Shown one piece after another: positions 59,342 through 64,000 of a DNA stretch of 64,000 nt; position 1 is the first letter of the stretch; the number at the start of each line of letters is the position of its first letter. Below the pieces are notes generated by a model, which saw nothing but the letters and a program-made list of their open reading frames with translations, was not told the origin of the DNA and searched no databases. Both the position numbers and the translations under genes were made by a program. Source of the DNA: Theocolax elegans. Its lineage: Eukaryota > Arthropoda > Insecta > Hymenoptera > Cerocephalidae. Where the stretch lies: contig CM047431.1 of the NCBI GenBank assembly GCA_026168455.1, positions 50,156,029 through 50,220,028 on the forward strand. Direction: 5' to 3'.

Positions 59342-60415
59342 AGAATGTGTATTAGTTTACTTATTCCTGATAAAACTCATAAAATAAAAAAGGACCTAAA
59401 ATTTAATGTAATGTTTTTAAAAATATGCACAACTTTACGAAGATAAAATAAATATTAATCAAGTATAACATACACTTTTCCAAATATCTATATGTGAAAT
59501 ATACAATAAATTAAAAATTAAATACATTAATTATTGCATTTTTAAGATAATTCTATTATAAACAGTAATGGCAAAAGAAAATTCAAATTTTAACAATGGC
59601 AATATAAAATACGAATTACATTTCAAAAGTTTTTCGAAAATTATTATTATAGTAGTATTTAATTTAAATATTATTCAAATCAAATTTAAAAATTGTATGG
59701 ATATATAAGTAAGTAGATTACGTATATTTATATAAAACAATATTTTAAATAAACAAGTATGTATTTATTAGAAACAAAAGGTTATTTAAGGTATGCCTTT
59801 GTTTATAATAATTAAAATAAATATATGGGCTCTGTAACTAAAGGGAAAAATAAATTGATAATTATGGATTAAAACGCAAATTTTGAAAGAGGGTGCAAAT
59901 TACGAATTACGGGAGAAATGGAAGAAACAGGTTTTTATTTATATACCGCTAAAATGTTATAAATAATTCTTTAAAACTAATACAAAAATTAATTTAATTA
60001 AGAAGAAAGTTTTATTACTCTAAAAGTACAAAATATTAATGACATAGAACTTTTGGCGATGATCGTTCGTCATTAAATAAATTAATTTTAGGAGGTGAAG
60101 TTCTATTTATAACCGTTTAAAATAATCCAAAATTTTAATAAGTTGTTAACTAAAATACTACAATTTAGTAAGTATATGTACTTTACTATTTTTGGTAAGT
60201 TAATTTTTCATTAACATTTATAATTATTAAAATATAAATTTAAGCTTTATAAGAATTCATATAGTTTAAAATTTTCAGTTAACATTTAATATGTCTTTAT
60301 TTTTTTTTATTATTTTTATTCTGATTTTATTACTCTAAATTTTGGTAAACTTTTATTTATAAATTATAATAACTATAGCAATACCTTCAAGGTGTTGTGT
60401 GAATCTGTTTAATTT
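59342..60415. other. Very AT-rich non-coding DNA
   Basis: No gene. It may be the body of the Helitron-like element ending at 61285, but no 5' TC end could be fixed. Confidence 0.45.
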
Positions 60416-61154
60416 TTAAGGGGACAAGCCTGGGTTAAAACCTGAAAAAGAAGCAATTGTTTTAATGGTATAAAAAAAAATTTCAATTTACATTTAGGAT
60501 TGTGTAAACAAGTATACTTAGAATATATACTATGTTAAGTTAATTTGCCTGGGTTAAAGCTGTATTCGAAGCCACTTTCCAGGTTACGCTGGCCATGTCA
60601 GCGTAGAACCCATTTTTTCATCCAAAGCCACTTGCCGCAGGCTTACTTTCTTGTTGCTCCACCTTTTTAACCCAGGTTGGAAGAACATCACCTCAGTTAT
60701 TATTTAATCCACTTGAATGGACAACTTTTCTGAAACAAAGAAAGAAAAAAATTTTTTACTGAATTTTAGTAATTTTTTTCATTTTTATTGATTTTTTTGA
60801 CCAAAAATAGTATCTAACTCACCTGGAAACAATTTTTAACTCAGTCTGCTCCATTCAAGTGGTTCTAAATGTAGATATCAAGGTTTCCTCAAAATTGCAT
60901 CCAAATTGAATGATAGGATCTAAAGATATCCTGCGGCAAGTGGCTTTGGATGAAAAAATGGGTTCTTCGCTGTCATGGCCAGCGTAACCTGGAAAATGGC
61001 TTCGAATACAGCTTTAACCCAGGTAAATTAACTTAACATAGTATATATTCTAAGTATACTTGTTTACACAATCCTAAATGTAAATTGAAAAATTTTTTAT
61101 ATGATTAAAACAATTGCTTCTTTTTCAGGTTTTAACCCAGGCTTGTCCCCTTAA
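60416..61154. mobile_element. TTAA-flanked long-inverted-repeat element
   Basis: TTAA at both ends (60416-60419 and 61151-61154). Inverted repeats begin GGGGACAAGCCTGGGTTAAA and stay highly similar for about 250 bp (ATTTAGGATTGTGTAAACAAG; TTACGCTGGCCATG; AAGCCACTTGCCGCAG on one arm and their reverse complements on the other). 739 bp, no transposase. Related in layout, size and first bases to 7714-8446. Confidence 0.8.
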
Positions 61155-61189
61155 GGTGTCCATGGTAGTAAAAAAATAATACAATTTAA

Positions 61190-61285
61190 AACATTATTTT
61201 AAATAAATTAATTACGAAAAACCTTTTTCGAATTAAAAATAGAGGGTTGGCGCGCGAAGCGCGCAGGGGGGCGAAGCCCCCCTAG
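61190..61285 (+). mobile_element. Helitron-like 3' terminus with two hairpins
   Basis: GGGTTGGCGCGCGAAGCGCGC, then GGGGGGCGAAGCCCCCC, then TAG, ending CTAG before T. The 80 bp before it match the reverse of 44682-44760, so this is a repeated family. Insertion at an A/T boundary fits Helitron biology. Confidence 0.55.
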
Positions 61286-61308
61286 TATATATATATATAT
61301 ATATATAT

Positions 61309-62668
61309 TGTAACGGGGTCTGCCTCTAATTAAGACCGAAATTAGAAGCATGGCCATAGGGGCCACGGTATGGGGTCTCTACCTCTCCCGATGCGGTCAA
61401 TGCGGCCCGCGCGTACCGATGTACTTACCTCGGCCGCACTGTGCAATACCGGTACCTCCGTTAAATCGGGCGGCTTTTCCTTGCCGTCCGGATATGATGA
61501 CACGGGGAGCACCGTGCTCTCCGTCTTTGTTTCTCGGTCATACCTTTACCTTAGCCTCCAAGTACGCGAACTCGAGAGGCTCATTACTCGGCGTGAGTTT
61601 TGCCTCTACAAAGTGGTTTTGGGATATTCGGATTCAATCGACAACACGACATATATAAAAGTAAATAACTTCAAGTTAAATTAATTACGTTCGATTTATT
61701 AACTAAAATTAATGTTACAACTAAAGAAGATTACAAAGGAATATAATGAGGTGCGCGATTGTGTCATATATACGTTACGCGAAGTTCCAAATAATAGTGT
61801 CTCAAATGAAGACGCGTCGACCCCTCGGCGGGATCGTCCTAAGCTAAACCACGAGGAAAGCCTAACGAGGTTTACTTCTGAGTATTAGAGTGAGAGAGAC
61901 GGGAGTCGCCGGCCGAGTCGTCCCTTCTCTCTCGCTCTCGATTTCGAACGCGTTGCCCGCTGGCAACGATGATCCGCTCGCGATCTCGCGGTATTAAAGT
62001 AAGGGATTTTATCCCGACTTACGCTTGATGTGGCGTCCTTACAATGTCCCGGACGCCAACTACGTCTTAGGCCTCCTAGCCGTCTATCGGGCAGGTAGCC
62101 TTCTCGTCGATGCAAAGGACGAAGGGAAAACACAGAAGGGGAGACGGCGGAGCACGTCGCGCACCGTCTCCTTCGTGGCACGATTCCCACACGAACCACT
62201 ACGTCGAGCCCCACTTCCTTGGGCTCGCTGCGTTCCTCTCGTCTACGGCGATAGCACGCGTACCCCGGGGAACGGACCGATCCTCGATCGCTCGTCTGCG
62301 TCGCGGTACAATTTCCTCACACGTGTCGATTACTCGCTCGTAGCACGGCCCAGCTAAACCGTAGCGTAGACCGTCCTTCGCAGTACTCTCTCGTACCCGT
62401 ACTGTACTCTTACTCTACCGAACTCGTCCCGTCTCGTACCCGTACTGTACCGTACTCTTACTCTCCCGTACTCGTACCGTCTCGTACCCGTACTGTACCG
62501 TACTAAATTTTCCGTGGGCCATCCAGAGGTCCTCTCTCCCTCCCTTGCGCACGGATCGTTCTTCGTTCGCCGCGCCGTTTCCGAGAAAAGCAATTATATC
62601 GAATGCTCGCGTTTACTAAACGATATTAATTTAATTCAAAACGCCTTTTAATAATTAATACCGTTACA
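61309..62668. mobile_element. Probable solo LTR (1360 bp), CpG-rich
   Basis: Begins TGTAACGG and ends CCGTTACA: the TG...CA ends and short inverted repeat of an LTR. It is embedded in TATATA on both sides. The interior is far richer in G+C than its flanks. A TATAAA at 61654-61659 could be the promoter. 62389-62510 is a tandem repeat of about 45 bp (TCTCGTACCCGTACTG at 62389, 62432 and 62480). No second LTR or coding region is adjacent, so a solo LTR is the simplest reading. Orientation is not certain. Confidence 0.55.
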
Positions 62669-64000
62669 ATATATATATATATATATATGAATTTATTAAT
62701 TACAGCGCAATATTTGCATAGTGTTCCTATTTTTAGAGCCCTTCAAACGCGAACATTCGTGCACTTGTCACAAAAAATATGGTGTGCGCCAAGGGCTAAG
62801 TGGGCTTTTATGCCTCGTGTGTTTTTCGTACTCGGCTTAAAAAAGCCCACTTTACGCTCTAGTCACACAATATACTATTACGTCCCTAGGGAATAAAATT
62901 AATTTTTACTCCTCTTAAAGGGGTAAATAAAATACACTTTTCAGATCGTCGAAAAATGTTTTCATTAATCAACAATTGTAGATTTAATGGAAAATTATTG
63001 TTTATAACCTCATTGAATAACAAAATGAATGTTTTTCGTTATTGGTGTAACATTTTAGTTTTCAAGTGTTCACGATTTTGGCTATATTTTAATTTTTTAC
63101 GTGAATATATTGGGCAACGCAAGAAAATAGCGTTGACGAAATAAAAAAATAATAAAAAACTAGAATAAATGAAGATGAAACAGCTAGGGGCAGAACATTG
63201 ATATAGGAGGATAATGTGGAGGAGGAAGACAGGAAGGTAAAGAGTCGATGAATGAAAATTGCCACATTCCAAGCTAATGAGTAAAAAAAATAGGAAATTT
63301 CCCTTTAAATCAAAAAGCATTGGCTGGTTAAGCTAGGAGCTCCCTCGCACATCTTCTGACCCGAGACCCGAGACCCTATAGGTATATATAAGGAAAATAG
63401 CGAAATGCCGATCCCTTATATTCAAGCTCCACTCTCCCTATTTCTCTCTCCGTTGCTCCCTTGGCTCGTCTAATCTTACGATAAGATCCGCGTTCGTTGA
63501 ATTCCGTAACGGCCGGCACTTCAAACGAGACTTGCTCTCTAAGGTTCTTCTTATCTATCCTTCGTGCACGAAGCATCGGGATTTAATTAAGTGAGAGATA
63601 AACCTCGCTTCTGGTTTATATAGACTAGATGCGTCTCCCCCTCTCTCTATCTCCCCCCCCCCTTTCTCACTGGACGCTTACAAAATATCACCGATGATTC
63701 ATATTGAGGTTATACCTTAAGATCATTGACACTCTCGAAATTTGTTAGGTGAAAAAGTGACAACTCAGTTATATATATTTTTTGAATGAAAGGTTCACTT
63801 AAATTAAGGTATCAATAATTTCACTTTTCGAGTTTTACGTTTAATTTGATTCGAATGAAATAATCGGACTAGATATCGATTCACTCAGATTTCTCTGTAA
63901 ACGAGTAATTTGTTCACTCGAACGAATTTATAGATAACATTGATTTTAAATTTCAGTTTTACACTTATCGAACTGGAGAGGTGCACGATCTTCACACTGA
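62669..64000. other. Non-coding end of window
   Basis: 62680-62895 is more G+C-rich than its flanks, with AAGTGGGCTTTTATGCC and its near-complement AAAAAGCCCACTTTA forming a loose inverted pair. 63330-63640 is moderately CpG-rich with polypyrimidine runs and poly-C at 63652-63662. No gene recognised. Confidence 0.45.

Noticed and set aside
61350..62357. Several 100-110 codon frames on both strands inside the solo-LTR candidate
   Set aside because: Open in multiple overlapping frames with no domain; explained by high G+C.
1..64000. CRISPR arrays, operons or prophage
   Set aside because: No regularly spaced short repeats with unique spacers, no compact gene clusters; gene structure with introns shows a eukaryote.

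Overview
The window looks like a piece of an AT-rich insect nuclear genome, most likely a hymenopteran such as a parasitoid wasp. The main evidence is a tandem pair of intron-rich insect odorant receptor genes with the GIWP motif near the N-terminus that is typical of wasp, ant and bee receptors. The rest is dense small inverted-repeat elements, long AT-rich non-coding DNA and islands of CpG-rich unique sequence. I cannot name the species. Nothing suggests a bacterial or viral genome.

Layout. 0-13.1 kb: two odorant receptor paralogs on the + strand. The first has only its last five exons in the window (2104-4182). The second has all nine exons (6803-13093), but one splice donor looks lost. 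Both have TTAA-flanked or CACGGAGA-ended elements inserted in their introns. 13.1-19.7 kb: a mosaic of CCCTAGTAG-ended repeats, a decayed LINE (RNase H and C-terminal part), a kinase-like fragment and an 80-bp exact duplication. 19.7-23.2 kb: gene-poor DNA. 23.2-27.2 kb: a composite mobile region holding a broken LARP1-like fragment and a Helitron-like 3' end. 27-42.8 kb: gene-poor DNA with several inverted-repeat elements and a CpG-rich block around 33.8-35.3 kb. 43.1-45.2 kb: a complete 995-bp palindromic element next to Helitron-like ends. 45.2-51.7 kb: gene-poor DNA with a Penelope-type 3' motif that resembles a hammerhead ribozyme core. 52.6-56.2 kb: a decayed Ty3/gypsy retrotransposon on the - strand. 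57-58.1 kb: rearranged arms of the palindromic element. 60.4-61.3 kb: a TTAA-flanked palindrome and a Helitron-like end. 61.3-62.7 kb: a probable solo LTR. 62.7-64 kb: no gene seen.

The only genes with a clear cellular role are the odorant receptors (7-transmembrane, 7tm_6 family, olfactory neuron membrane). Everything else recognisable is mobile DNA or gene debris. Apart from those receptors I see no intact protein-coding gene, but exons of large-intron genes could hide in the CpG-rich islands.
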